Shown piece after piece: positions 34,886-45,676 of a stretch of 64,000 nt of DNA; positions within the stretch are counted from its first letter, which is position 1, and the number at the start of each line of letters is the position of its first letter. Both the position numbers and the translations under genes were made by a program. The notes under the pieces were generated by a model. The model saw nothing but the letters and a program-made list of their open reading frames with translations. It made no database searches and was not told the origin of the DNA. Origin of the DNA: Duganella sp. BJB476 (lineage in GTDB: Bacteria; Pseudomonadota; Gammaproteobacteria; Burkholderiales; Burkholderiaceae_D). The stretch covers positions 1-64,000 of the forward strand of contig NZ_QVIO01000007.1 in NCBI RefSeq assembly GCF_003416895.1, in the 5' to 3' direction.

Positions 34886-37279
34886 TTAGAAGTCGACGCG
34901 CAGCGTAGCCGACACAGCGCGCGGAGCGCCCAGGTAGTAGAACACGCCCTTCGCAGTGATGCCTGGGTAGGCGGTGGCGTTGGTCACCGACTGCGACGAT
35001 GGATTGCGATATTCGCGGTCCAGCAGGTTCGACACGTTCAGGGTCAGCTTCGGATTCTTGAAGAATTCGCCGCTTGGGAACTGGTAGCCAGCGTCGAAGT
35101 CGACGGTGGTGTAGCCAGGAACCAGTTCGTCGTTGGCCAGGGTCGCCTGCTGGGTGCTGGTGACTTTGGCTTTCAGACGGGTGTACCAGCTGTTGGTTTC
35201 ATACGAAGCCGACAGGCCGCCTTTCCATTTCGGGGTCAGTGGGAACTGGTTGCCCTTGGTTGGCAGGTAGATGCCTTTGCCCGCTTGCAGGTTTTCCTGG
35301 ATCTCGCTGCTGCTGTAACCCAGCGAAGCGTAGAACGACCAGCCGTTGACCGGGGTGTTACCCGCTTCAACTTCGAAGCCCTTGTTCTTCACCTTGCCGA
35401 CGTTGGTCAGCGTGGAGGTCTGCGAGTTCGGGTCGAAGGCGGTTGCCTGGCGATCCTTGAAGTCGCTGAAGAAGATGGTGGCCTGGGTGGTGATGGCGGT
35501 CGTCTGGTGACGGTAGCCCATGTCCAGGTTCATCGAGGTTTCTTGACGCACGTCGCCCAGCAGGGTCGGCAGATTGTTGATCAGCGACAGGTTGCCGTTG
35601 GTGGTCGAGTACACGAAGTTAGGTGGCGCCTTCATGTTCTTGGCCAGGCTGGCGAACAGCTGGTCGTCGTTGGTGATGCGGTAACGCACACCCAACTGCG
35701 GCAACAAGGTCGAGTAGGTCTTGTTGTAGTTGTAGGTGACGCCCGAGTTCGGCGAGGTCTGGCTGTTGCCTTCGTTGGCGTAGTTGGTGAAGTCGCGCTT
35801 GACGTGCGGAGTGCGCAGGCCTACGTTGACGGTCAACTTGTCGTCCATGAAGGTGGCGGTGTCCTGGATGAACGCCTGGAAGGCGGTCGAGATGCTCTTC
35901 CAGTCGCGCGATTCGTACAGCGAACCGTCAGGACGGGTTACCAGGCCGTCGCGCAGCCAGATGTCGGTAGGCTCGCCGTTGGCGCCGATTTTTTCCATCG
36001 GGGCGGTTTGCTTGTGGCTAGCGCGCTCATACCAGAAGCCACCCAGAATCTGGTGGTTGTCCCAGTTGTGGGTCACGGAGAACGAAATACCAGGACGCTG
36101 GGTACGGGTGATCGAGCCGCTGTACATCCAGACTTTGTCCAGGGTGTCGCCGTCGCCGTTCAAGTCCTGGCCGACGAATTTGCCGGTGGCCGGGTTCAGG
36201 AACGCATTTTCCTGTTGCAGTTTCTGCTGCACGCCGCCGGTGCCGTAGCCGTACCAGAAGTAAGGCAGGATCTTGATGTCGGTGTTCTCGCCGATGCGGA
36301 ACTTGGCGGTGGCCGAAGCAATCACGTTCTCGAACGGGTTCAGCGACAGCTTGTAGTAGGAGTCGGCGTTGTTCTGTGCCGGATCGCTCACTGCCTTGCC
36401 TGGGCTAGGCGCAGCGTGACCGATGAAGGTGGTGCTGTAGTCGTAGTGGTAACCGTTCTTCGCCAGGTCAGCCAGGTTGAAGGTGCTGAAGTTGTTGTTG
36501 ACGGCGCGGTTATACAACACGGTACCGTGGATGTAGTTGAAGCGATCCCAGTCGTAGTTGAAACCGATGTCCATGTGCTTGCGATTGGCTTCGCCGGCGC
36601 CTTTCCACTTGTCCGACTTGGCTTGCGATACCGAGACGAAGACCTTGGCCTTGTTGTCCCAGAAGCGGCCGGTGTCGTAGCGCATATAGGTTTTGAACAT
36701 GCTCAGCGTACCCAGGGTCTGGGCGACGCGGAAGCGCTTGACATCTTCTGGTTCGCAGGTGGTGATGCCGAAGTTACCGCCGGTGGCGCCAACTTGTGGG
36801 GAGTCGACGTCGGTCGAACCCTGGGTCACGAAGGTGGTGCAGGTATTTTCCTGGTCGACGTATTCTTGTGGGAACACGGCGAAGTTACCCGAGTCATTCA
36901 CTGGAACGCCGTTAATGGTCGCGCCGATCTGGTCGCTGTTGAAGCCGCGCAGGGTCAGACCGCCGCCGAACAGGCCGGTGGCGTCGTAGCTGTAGGTGTT
37001 CACTGCTGGCAGCAGGGCCAGGGCGTCGTAGGCGTTACCGGTAGGACGCTGTTTCGCCAGTTCCTCGGCGGTAACGGTCGAACGTGCTTTTGGCACATCT
37101 TCCTGCACCATCAGGCCCATACCGACTTTACGGCCGGTGATGGTCACGGTTTCGGTGGCTGGCTTGGCGGCAGGGGCGGCGTCGGACTGTGCGAACGCGG
37201 CACCCATGCAGACCATCTGGCAGGCCAGAGCGACCAGGCTCAGACGTAGCGTCGGATTGTGTTTAACGGCGGATTGCAT
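34886..37279 (-). CDS. TonB-dependent outer-membrane receptor, candidate nucleoside/nucleotide receptor
   Basis: A 797-aa protein. A signal peptide (about 1-31) is followed by TonB-box-like ETVTITGRK and a plug with GLTLRGFNSDQIGATINGVPV. The barrel ends SATLRVDF. Two cysteines in the plug (ENTCTTF and GITTCEP) may form a disulfide. It is followed on the same strand by the 5'-nucleotidase, PLD and S1/P1 nuclease genes. Its upstream region carries the same promoter module as xapA. On this basis I infer it imports nucleosides, nucleotides or oligonucleotides. The ATG at 37279 has GGGAG upstream. Confidence 0.93.
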   Translation of the reverse strand: MQSAVKHNPTLRLSLVALACQMVCMGAAFAQSDAAPAAKPATETVTITGRKVGMGLMVQEDVPKARSTVTAEELAKQRPTGNAYDALALLPAVNTYSYDATGLFGGGLTLRGFNSDQIGATINGVPVNDSGNFAVFPQEYVDQENTCTTFVTQGSTDVDSPQVGATGGNFGITTCEPEDVKRFRVAQTLGTLSMFKTYMRYDTGRFWDNKAKVFVSVSQAKSDKWKGAGEANRKHMDIGFNYDWDRFNYIHGTVLYNRAVNNNFSTFNLADLAKNGYHYDYSTTFIGHAAPSPGKAVSDPAQNNADSYYKLSLNPFENVIASATAKFRIGENTDIKILPYFWYGYGTGGVQQKLQQENAFLNPATGKFVGQDLNGDGDTLDKVWMYSGSITRTQRPGISFSVTHNWDNHQILGGFWYERASHKQTAPMEKIGANGEPTDIWLRDGLVTRPDGSLYESRDWKSISTAFQAFIQDTATFMDDKLTVNVGLRTPHVKRDFTNYANEGNSQTSPNSGVTYNYNKTYSTLLPQLGVRYRITNDDQLFASLAKNMKAPPNFVYSTTNGNLSLINNLPTLLGDVRQETSMNLDMGYRHQTTAITTQATIFFSDFKDRQATAFDPNSQTSTLTNVGKVKNKGFEVEAGNTPVNGWSFYASLGYSSSEIQENLQAGKGIYLPTKGNQFPLTPKWKGGLSASYETNSWYTRLKAKVTSTQQATLANDELVPGYTTVDFDAGYQFPSGEFFKNPKLTLNVSNLLDREYRNPSSQSVTNATAYPGITAKGVFYYLGAPRAVSATLRVDF

Positions 37280-37531
37280 TAAGGGAACTCCCAGTTTATG
37301 TAAAAAAATTTATTGTGTTCTACGATGCCTCTGGACCGGGCGGGCTTATGGCCTGCGGTCACATTCTTGACACAATGTGCCCATGACATCACAAAATTGT
37401 AACCAGTAAATATTTCATCAACATGACAAGTGGTCAGTTGATCAGAATGTCATGATCTTGCCTGACTGACATTTGCATGCAACACCCTCAAAACCACAAC
37501 AAAGTTGGCAGCTTTGAAGCATCTCAAACAA

Positions 37532-37600
37532 CTATGCATCAGCAAAAAATGTGTGACAAATACGATTTACTTTAGGGATTTATACGAAAGCGATATAAAT
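37532..37600 (-). promoter_or_regulatory. Promoter module of the second TonB receptor gene
   Basis: On the minus strand: palindrome 37578-37600 (22 of 23 bases equal to the xapA copy), an 18-bp linker, -35 TTGTCA (37554-37559), a 16-bp spacer and -10 GCATAG (37532-37537). The linker also resembles the xapA linker (TAA..AAAT.GTAT pattern). The palindrome-to-35 distance is exactly that of the xapA and tal copies. Confidence 0.75.
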
Positions 37601-37780
37601 GGGGCGCTGAACCGCGCAGGTTCCACTCTGTAAGCGGAGCGGCATCTTTAAGGGGAGCATTATAGTGGCCCCTGCACCACTTGAAAAATTTTCACTCAAG
37701 AAATGCGCGAAACTGGTGCGTGGCGGCCTGATTTTGTCGCAATGTTGCTACACTTCAGCAAAATATGACAAAGATGACAA

Positions 37781-37797
37781 GCCGCCTGGCAGGCGGC
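37781..37797 (-). terminator. Hairpin after the adenosine deaminase gene
   Basis: A perfect 7-bp stem (GCCGCCT/AGGCGGC) with a 3-nt loop, followed on the minus strand by TTGTCATCTTTG. It lies about 90 bp past the adenosine deaminase stop and probably ends the puuE-xdh-guaD transcript. The T-tract is imperfect. Confidence 0.45.
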
Positions 37798-37887
37798 CCG
37801 AAGGGGAATTTAGATAAGCGGCACTAATACTCTCGTCGCAGCAACGCAACATCCACGGCCGGATGGAGCCGGCCGCGGGGAAGATGC

Positions 37888-39363
37888 TTAGCGGCCCTTG
37901 GAGACCGGCGCGGCGGCGATGGCGGCTTCGAATTTGGCGAACTTGCCATCCAATGCCTTCAATAAACGTTGTTTATCAGCATCAGCCAGGAAGGAATAGC
38001 GGATGCTGTCGTAGGACAGTTTCTTGATCTCGGCGTAGTCCGGCTTGTAGCGGGCGGCGTACAGCACGTATTCGCCGGACAGATTGTTGCGCGACACGCC
38101 GGCATCGTCGGTCGACAGCACGAATGGCACGCCATATTTGCGATACAGGGTGACCGGGTGGGCCTCGCCCTTGACGCCCAGGATGAACTGGTTGCTGGTC
38201 AGGTTGACCTCGACGGCGATCTGCTTATCGTGCATTTTTTTCATGATCGCCAGCGAATCGGTCTCGTGGGCGATGTCGATGCCGTGGCCGATGCGACTGG
38301 CGCCGGCGACGTCGATGGCGTCCTTGATGTGGAAGGTCAGGCCTTCCGGCGGCACCACGCCCAGCGCCAGCTCACCCGCATGCAGCGCCAGTTTCACGCT
38401 CGGATGCCTGGCTTTCAGGAATTTATACATCTGCATGTGCAGCGCATAGTCGTGCATCGAGACGTAGACGCTCTCCTGGCCGACGATGTTGACGCCGACG
38501 ATTTTCGGGTTCGCCAGCGCCAGTTTGAAGCTCGACACCATCTGCGAAAACACCTGCGACGGCGTCAGGAAGCGCAGCGCGAACGGCTGGTAGCGCAGCG
38601 TGAAGTTGGCGTCGTCGATGCCGGCGCCGGCGGTGTCGACGTTTTGCAGGTAGGCGCTGATCCAGCCCTGGAACGCGCCGTTGGTGTCCAGCGCGGCGGC
38701 GTAGGCGGCCAGGTCGGCGTCGGTGATGCCGCCTGCGGCTGCCTTCTGGTCGAACGTGGCGTCTTGCGCCATCGGCGCGATCTCGTAGATGGTCTCGATG
38801 TAGCCCAGGTTTTCCTGGATGGCGCGCTGCTTCAGGCGATGCAGGCCGTCCGCCGCGTTGGTCGAAGCCACCGCGTTGAAGTAGCCGAAGGTGTCGAAGA
38901 ACTGGCGGTCCGGCGGCGATTGCAGCGCGCCGTGGTTGTAGAAGTCCTTGTCGGACCAGCGCTGCAGCAGGTTGGCCAGCACGGTGTTATTGTTCATCAC
39001 GTCCTGGCCGGACAGGCAGACGCGGTCGGCCAGCGGCTTGGCCTGTTCGGCGGTGGTGTCCGCCTTGTTGGTATCGATCTGGTAGGTGACCTTGTTGACG
39101 CAGAAGCCTTCCTTGTCCACCCACTCCAGGTACTGCTCGGCGTAGATCGCACCCGAATAGTGGTGGTGCAGGTCGCCGCCCTTGGGCATCATGGTCAGGA
39201 ACATCGTCAGCTCGGCCGTCTTCGGCTCCGGGCCCGAGACCAGCGCGGCGAACTGGCGCTTGGTGATCTCTTCGTTGCTGGCCGCTTGCGCGCCGTGCGG
39301 CAAGGCGCAGAACAGGGCGGCGGCAATGGCGGCGGCCTTCAGGCTGGCGATTTTATTTTGCAT
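37888..39363 (-). CDS. Exported adenosine deaminase
   Basis: A 491-aa protein with a clear signal peptide (about 1-27, ending AQA-AS), so deamination of adenosine to inosine would occur outside the cytoplasm. The metal and catalytic residues are visible: H66 and H68 in GGDLHHHYSG, H328 and E331 in LHAGEL, H360 in SRIGHGID, and D419-D420 in LSTDDAGVSR. The extra N-terminal region and export recall secreted ADGF/CECR1-type deaminases rather than the cytoplasmic add enzyme of about 330 aa. It is 17 bp downstream of guaD and upstream of the TonB receptor. Confidence 0.92.
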   Translation of the reverse strand: MQNKIASLKAAAIAAALFCALPHGAQAASNEEITKRQFAALVSGPEPKTAELTMFLTMMPKGGDLHHHYSGAIYAEQYLEWVDKEGFCVNKVTYQIDTNKADTTAEQAKPLADRVCLSGQDVMNNNTVLANLLQRWSDKDFYNHGALQSPPDRQFFDTFGYFNAVASTNAADGLHRLKQRAIQENLGYIETIYEIAPMAQDATFDQKAAAGGITDADLAAYAAALDTNGAFQGWISAYLQNVDTAGAGIDDANFTLRYQPFALRFLTPSQVFSQMVSSFKLALANPKIVGVNIVGQESVYVSMHDYALHMQMYKFLKARHPSVKLALHAGELALGVVPPEGLTFHIKDAIDVAGASRIGHGIDIAHETDSLAIMKKMHDKQIAVEVNLTSNQFILGVKGEAHPVTLYRKYGVPFVLSTDDAGVSRNNLSGEYVLYAARYKPDYAEIKKLSYDSIRYSFLADADKQRLLKALDGKFAKFEAAIAAAPVSKGR

Positions 39364-39380
39364 GAGTCTTCCAATGTGAA

Positions 39381-40688
39381 TTAAGTCATTACGCGGGCAT
39401 GCACCTGGCGGCCGGCCGACCAGGTCGCCGCCACCGCACGGTCGTCGCCCAACAGGGCCAGCGCGAACAGCAGTTCTTCCAGGCTCGCACCGCGCGCGGT
39501 CCGCCGTTGCAGCAGCGGCGTGGCCTGCGGATCGAGCACGATGAAATCCGCCTCGGCGCCGGCGGCGAAATTGCCGATCGTGCCTTCCAGCTGCATGCTG
39601 CGGGCGGCGCCCAGGGTGGCCAGGTAGAACATCCGCAAGGCCGGCAGGTAACTGCCCTTCAGTCGCGCTACTTTATAGGCTTCATTCATCGTTTGCAACA
39701 TCGAGAACGAAGTGCCGCCGCCCACATCCGTCGCCAGCGACAGCAGCACGCCCGCCTGGTCGGCGCGTTCGAAGTCGAACAGGCCGCTGCCGAGGAACAG
39801 GTTGGAGGTCGGGCAGATGGCGGCTGCCGACTGCGTTTGCGCCATGCGGACGCGGTCCTGTTCATTGAGCCAGATGCAGTGGCCGTACATGGCGCGTGGC
39901 CGCAGCATGCCGTAGCTGTCGTAGACGTCGATGTAGCTGCGCGAATTGGGGAACAGCTCGCGCACCCATGCGCATTCGGCTTCGTTCTCGGAGACGTGGG
40001 TCTGGATATAAGTGTCGGGATAGGCGCGCGCCAGTTCGCCCGCCAGTTGCAGCTGCGCCTCGGTGGAGGTGGGAGCGAAGCGCGGCGTGATCGCGTACAG
40101 CGCGCGGCCGCGCTTGTGCCAGCGCTGGATCAGCGCCTCGGTGTCGCGGGCGCTGGATTCGGCGGTATCGCGCAGGAACTCGGGGCAGTTCCGGTCCATC
40201 ATCACCTTCCCCGCCACCATGCGCAGGCCGCGCTGCTCGCTGGCGGCGAAGAAGGCGTCCACCGACTGCGGGTGCACGGTGCAATAAACCATGGCGGTGG
40301 TGGTGCCGCAGCGTAGCAGCTCGTCGAGGAAGAAGTCGGCCACGCCGGCCGCGTGGGCCGGGTCTTCGAACTGGCGTTCGGTCGGGAAGGTGTAGGTTTC
40401 CAGCCAGGGCAGCAGGCCTTCCGACGGCGAGGCGATCATGTCGGCCTGCGGATAGTGGACGTGGGTGTCGATAAAGCCGGGCATCAGCAGCTTGCCGCTG
40501 TAGTCGTGCAGTTCAGCGCCGGGTGGCAGCGTGGCGCGCAGCGCGGCGTAGTCGCCGGCCGCCTGCACCTTGCCGTCGGCGACGATCAGCAGGCCGTCTT
40601 CGTGCCACTCGTGAGACTGCGCGCTGAACGCCGGATCGGCGACAAAGTGCAGCAAGCTGCCGCGGTAGGCTTGCAAGTTGTTAGGCAT
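39381..40688 (-). CDS. guaD: Guanine deaminase
   Basis: A 435-aa amidohydrolase converting guanine to xanthine, the substrate of the xanthine dehydrogenase encoded next to it. Motifs include MPGFIDTHVHYPQ, TTAMVYCTVHPQS, QTHVSENEAEC, YGHCIWL and LSLATDVGGGTSFSM. The ATG at 40688 (MPNNLQAYRGSLL) is chosen; 25 upstream codons belong to the end of xdhC and its spacer. The gap to xdhC is 28 bp. Confidence 0.95.
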   Translation of the reverse strand: MPNNLQAYRGSLLHFVADPAFSAQSHEWHEDGLLIVADGKVQAAGDYAALRATLPPGAELHDYSGKLLMPGFIDTHVHYPQADMIASPSEGLLPWLETYTFPTERQFEDPAHAAGVADFFLDELLRCGTTTAMVYCTVHPQSVDAFFAASEQRGLRMVAGKVMMDRNCPEFLRDTAESSARDTEALIQRWHKRGRALYAITPRFAPTSTEAQLQLAGELARAYPDTYIQTHVSENEAECAWVRELFPNSRSYIDVYDSYGMLRPRAMYGHCIWLNEQDRVRMAQTQSAAAICPTSNLFLGSGLFDFERADQAGVLLSLATDVGGGTSFSMLQTMNEAYKVARLKGSYLPALRMFYLATLGAARSMQLEGTIGNFAAGAEADFIVLDPQATPLLQRRTARGASLEELLFALALLGDDRAVAATWSAGRQVHARVMT

Positions 40689-40716
40689 GGCGATGTCCTG
40701 AAGAGGAATGCTGATT

Positions 40717-41844
40717 CTAGCGCGAAGCGACCAGGCGCACCGGCGCGTTTGGGGTTTGCCCATCGCGTGCGTCAGTTTCGAGGGCGGCGATTTGCTGCAC
40801 TTCCCATACCATCAGCAGTTGCGCGCAGACGGAGGCGGCAATCGCGGCGGGCAGCTTGTTGGTGATGCCGGCGATGCCGATCGGGCAGACCATGGCGGCG
40901 ATGCGCTCTTCCGGCAGGCCGCGCGCAGCCATGCGGCGTTCGAACTGTACGCGCTTGGTCTTGGAGCCGATCAGGCCGAACCAGCCGACGTCGGCGCGCG
41001 CCAGGATCGCTTCGCTGAGGCGCTGGTCCAGCGCGTGGCTGTGGGTCATCACCAGATAGCTTGCACCGGCGGGCGCCGCGGCCACCAGTGCTTCCGGCGC
41101 GTCGGTTGCTTCGATGGTGACATTGGCGGGTATCGTAGCCGGGAACATGTCCTCGCGCTCGTCGATCCAGCTGACGGTGCACGGCAGCTCACCCAGCATG
41201 CGGACGATGGCGGCGCCGACGTGGCCGGCGCCGAATAGCAGCAGATGCGCGCGCGGAGCGAGGCAGGGATCGGCCAGCCAGCGGCGGCCGGCGGTGTCGC
41301 GCAGGATGTGGGTGCCGCGCTGGTGGTCGACCGATGGATAAGCGGGGCCGAAGATGGCGGCGCCGCCGAAGTCGGAGTCGGAGTCGGAGCGCGGGCCGGA
41401 AGCGGCGCCCGTGCCCGTGCCGGCGATGACCGCGCCGCTGGCGTCCAGCAGCAGCGAGACCGGCGTGCCGTCGATGGCGCTGAGTCGCCAGCTGTCTTCA
41501 CGCCAGCGCTTGCGCAGGCTGCCCATCACGTCGGCCAATGCGCTATCGATCAGTTCAAACGCAAGGTGCACCACGCCGCCGCAGCACTGGCCCAGCGACG
41601 GGCCGAGCGCGTACCGCTCCAGCCGTGCATGTACGCCCTCGCCTGCCTTGGCGGTGCTGTTCAACATGCTGCGGCCGACATCGACCGCGCACATTTCCAG
41701 ATGGCCGCCGCCGATGGTATCGACCTGGCCGCCAGCCGTGACCAGCATGCGGGCGCCGGGTTCGCGCGGGCCGGAGCCCTCGACGATCGCCACCGTCACC
41801 AGCACCGCCGGTTCCGCCATCACAGTTGTCAGCCACTCGTTCAT
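40717..41844 (-). CDS. xdhC: XdhC, xanthine dehydrogenase molybdenum-cofactor insertion protein
   Basis: A 375-aa protein. The N-terminal XdhC/CoxI domain starts MNEWLTTVMAEPAVLVTVAIVEGSGPREPGARMLV, with GGGHLEMCAVD and LGQCCGGVVHL. The C-terminal Rossmann domain has LLLFGAGHVGAAIVRML. XdhC binds and sulfurates the cofactor and loads it into XdhB. The region between domains holds a low-complexity SDSDSD stretch from a repeated hexamer (41371-41388). It is third in the xdhABC set. Confidence 0.94.
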   Translation of the reverse strand: MNEWLTTVMAEPAVLVTVAIVEGSGPREPGARMLVTAGGQVDTIGGGHLEMCAVDVGRSMLNSTAKAGEGVHARLERYALGPSLGQCCGGVVHLAFELIDSALADVMGSLRKRWREDSWRLSAIDGTPVSLLLDASGAVIAGTGTGAASGPRSDSDSDFGGAAIFGPAYPSVDHQRGTHILRDTAGRRWLADPCLAPRAHLLLFGAGHVGAAIVRMLGELPCTVSWIDEREDMFPATIPANVTIEATDAPEALVAAAPAGASYLVMTHSHALDQRLSEAILARADVGWFGLIGSKTKRVQFERRMAARGLPEERIAAMVCPIGIAGITNKLPAAIAASVCAQLLMVWEVQQIAALETDARDGQTPNAPVRLVASR

Positions 41845-41854
41845 GCCGATATCC

Positions 41855-44188
41855 TCAAGCCGCCATTTCCACGGCAGCCACGGCGCGCAGGATCTCCTCG
41901 CTGGTCGCCGGAGCGTTCAGCGGCGGATTGACGCGGTGCCCGCCGACAGCGGAAATCGCATCGCGAATCGCGAAGAACACCGAGAACGGCAGCAGCAGCG
42001 GCGGTTCGCCGACCGCCTTGGAACGATGGATGCTGTCCTCGACATTGCCGTTGTCGAACAGCCGCACGCGGAAGTCTTCCGGGCAGTCCGATACGCCGGG
42101 GATCTTGTACGTCGACGGCGCATGCGTCATCAGCTTGCCGGCCGGGTTCCACCACAGCTGCTCGGTGGTCAGCCAGCCCATGCCCTGTATGAAGGCGCCT
42201 TCCACCTGACCGAGGTCGATGGCGGGATTGAGCGAGCGGCCGGCGTCGTACAAGGCGTCCGCGCGCAGCAGCTTCCACTCGCCAGTGAGCGTATCGACCA
42301 CCACTTCGGAAACGGCGGCGCCGTAGGCATAGTACGAGAACGGATGGCCGTTCATCGTCTTCGGATCCCAGTGCAGGCCGGGCGTGGCGTAGAAGCCGTC
42401 GGACCACAGCTGCACCCGCGCCAGGTAGGCCTTCTGCACCAGCTCCGCGAACGGCACCACGTGGCCGTTCACATGCACGGCGTTGTTGAAGAACTGCACC
42501 GGCACGCCGTCCTCGTCGCCATACAGCTTGACAGCGAAGGCGGCCAGGCGTTCGCGGATCGTGTGCGCCGCGTCCTGCGCCGCCTTGCCATTCAAGTCGG
42601 CGCCGGTGGAGGCGGCCGTCGCCGAGGTGTTGGCGACCTTGCTGGTGTCGGTGGCCGTGGCGCGCACATGATCCAGGTCGAGGCCCAGTTCATGCGCCAC
42701 CACCTGTATCACCTTGGTGTTGATGCCCTGCCCCATCTCCGTGCCGCCGTGATTGACCAGCACCGAGCCGTCCACATACACATGCACCAGCGCGCCGGCC
42801 TGGTTCAGGTGCGTGACGTTGAAGGCGATACCAAACTTCAGCGGCGTCAGCGCCAGGCCTTTCTTCAGCACCGGACTGGTGGCGTTGTAGGCTTCGACAG
42901 CGGCGCGGCGGGCGCGGTACTCGCTGGTCTGCTCCAGCTCCGCCGTCAGCGCCTCGATCACGTTGTCGACGATCTCCTGGCCGTACGGCGTGACATTGCG
43001 TTCCGTCTTGCCGTAGAAATTCAGGCGGCGGATATCCAGCGCATCGCGTCCCAGGTTGCGGGCGATTTCGTCGACGATGTATTCGATGGCGATCGCGCCC
43101 TGCGGACCGCCGAAGCCGCGGAACGCGGTATTCGATTGGGTATTGGTCTTGCCGCAGCCGGCGCGGATATCCACGTCCGACAGGTAGTAGGTGTTATCGA
43201 AGTGGCAGACCGCGCGCGTGGCCACGGGGCCGGACAAGTCCGCCGAGAAGCCGGAGCGCAAAGTCATATCGACCTTGGCGGCGAGGATCTTGCCGCTGTC
43301 GTCGTAGCCGACTTCGTATTCGTAGAAGAAGCAATGGCGCTTGCCGGTGACGAGCATGTCGTCGTCGCGGTCGGCGCGCAGCTTGACCGGGCGGCGCAGC
43401 TTGGCCGCCGCGATGCTGGCCGAAGCCGCCCACAACGCCGATTGCGACTCCTTGCCGCCGAAGCCTCCGCCCATGCGGCGGCACTCAACCAGCACCTTGT
43501 GCGCATGCACGCCCAGCGCGTGCGCCACCACGTGCTGCATCTCGCTAGGGTGCTGCGTCGAGCACTGCACCAGCATGCCGCTGTCTTCCTTCGGGATCGC
43601 GTAGGCGATCTGGCCTTCCAGGTAGAACTGCTCCTGGCCGCCGACGAACAACTGGCCCTTGACCACATTGGGCGCCTGCTCGAACGCGGCCTGGTAATCG
43701 CCGCGCTTGAGCTGCATCGGTGGCAGCACATACGATTGCGCGGCCTTGGCTTCCTGCGGCGTGAAGATGGCCGGCAGTTCGTCGTAGCCGATCACCGCGC
43801 GGCGGGCGGCGCGGCGGGCGTTGTCGTGCGTGTCGGCGACGACGATGAAGATCGGCTGGCCGACATACATCACCTCGCCCGCGCTCAGGATCGGATCGTC
43901 GTGGATGATGGGACCGCAATCGTTGGTGCCGACGATATCTTCGGCGGTGTAGACCGCCATCACGCCGGGCGCATTGCGCACCGGCGCCAGGTCCATCGTG
44001 TTGATGCGCGCATGGGCCTTGGATGACAGGCCCAGCGCCGCATGCAGCGTGCCTTGCAGCTCGGGGATGTCGTCGGTATAGGTAGCCTGGCCGAGCACGT
44101 GCAGCTCGGCCGATTCGTGCGGACGGGCGACGCCGACCGCCTTCCACGCTTGCGCGGCGAGCAGCGAGGGAGCGACTGGTTGATTCAT
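41855..44188 (-). CDS. xdhB: Xanthine dehydrogenase molybdenum-binding subunit
   Basis: A 777-aa large subunit that oxidises hypoxanthine to xanthine and urate. Motifs include GQATYTDDIPELQGTLHAALGLS, RMGGGFGGKE, AFRGFGGPQ, GTEMGQGINTKV and the C-terminal segment QGMGWLTTEQLWW, which matches the region holding the catalytic glutamate of this family. It is cytoplasmic and pairs with XdhA. AAAGGAG precedes the ATG, 11 bp after the xdhA stop. Confidence 0.96.
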   Translation of the reverse strand: MNQPVAPSLLAAQAWKAVGVARPHESAELHVLGQATYTDDIPELQGTLHAALGLSSKAHARINTMDLAPVRNAPGVMAVYTAEDIVGTNDCGPIIHDDPILSAGEVMYVGQPIFIVVADTHDNARRAARRAVIGYDELPAIFTPQEAKAAQSYVLPPMQLKRGDYQAAFEQAPNVVKGQLFVGGQEQFYLEGQIAYAIPKEDSGMLVQCSTQHPSEMQHVVAHALGVHAHKVLVECRRMGGGFGGKESQSALWAASASIAAAKLRRPVKLRADRDDDMLVTGKRHCFFYEYEVGYDDSGKILAAKVDMTLRSGFSADLSGPVATRAVCHFDNTYYLSDVDIRAGCGKTNTQSNTAFRGFGGPQGAIAIEYIVDEIARNLGRDALDIRRLNFYGKTERNVTPYGQEIVDNVIEALTAELEQTSEYRARRAAVEAYNATSPVLKKGLALTPLKFGIAFNVTHLNQAGALVHVYVDGSVLVNHGGTEMGQGINTKVIQVVAHELGLDLDHVRATATDTSKVANTSATAASTGADLNGKAAQDAAHTIRERLAAFAVKLYGDEDGVPVQFFNNAVHVNGHVVPFAELVQKAYLARVQLWSDGFYATPGLHWDPKTMNGHPFSYYAYGAAVSEVVVDTLTGEWKLLRADALYDAGRSLNPAIDLGQVEGAFIQGMGWLTTEQLWWNPAGKLMTHAPSTYKIPGVSDCPEDFRVRLFDNGNVEDSIHRSKAVGEPPLLLPFSVFFAIRDAISAVGGHRVNPPLNAPATSEEILRAVAAVEMAA

Positions 44189-44199
44189 GATGGCTCCTT

Positions 44200-45669
<1,470 letters not shown>

Positions 45670-45676
45670 CCTGGCC

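Larger units (their letters stand above)
37280..37887. other. Long intergenic region upstream of the second TonB receptor
   Basis: 608 bp without a gene. It contains the promoter module (37532-37600), a leader of about 245 nt before the receptor, a GC-rich hairpin at 37781-37797 and a second stem near 37857-37874 (GGCCGG/CCGGCC) just after the adenosine deaminase stop. A minus-strand TATAAT near 37660 could be a second, upstream promoter. The leader repeats TGACAT/ATGTCA several times (37382-37490), possibly further operator sites. Confidence 0.6.

Noticed and set aside
34730..37249. Plus-strand open frame of 839 codons opposite the second TonB receptor
   Set aside because: Shadow frame, with low-complexity Val/Gly/Arg composition and no family resemblance.
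41354..44026. Plus-strand open frame of 890 codons opposite xdhB
   Set aside because: Shadow of xdhB, which has all molybdenum-enzyme motifs.
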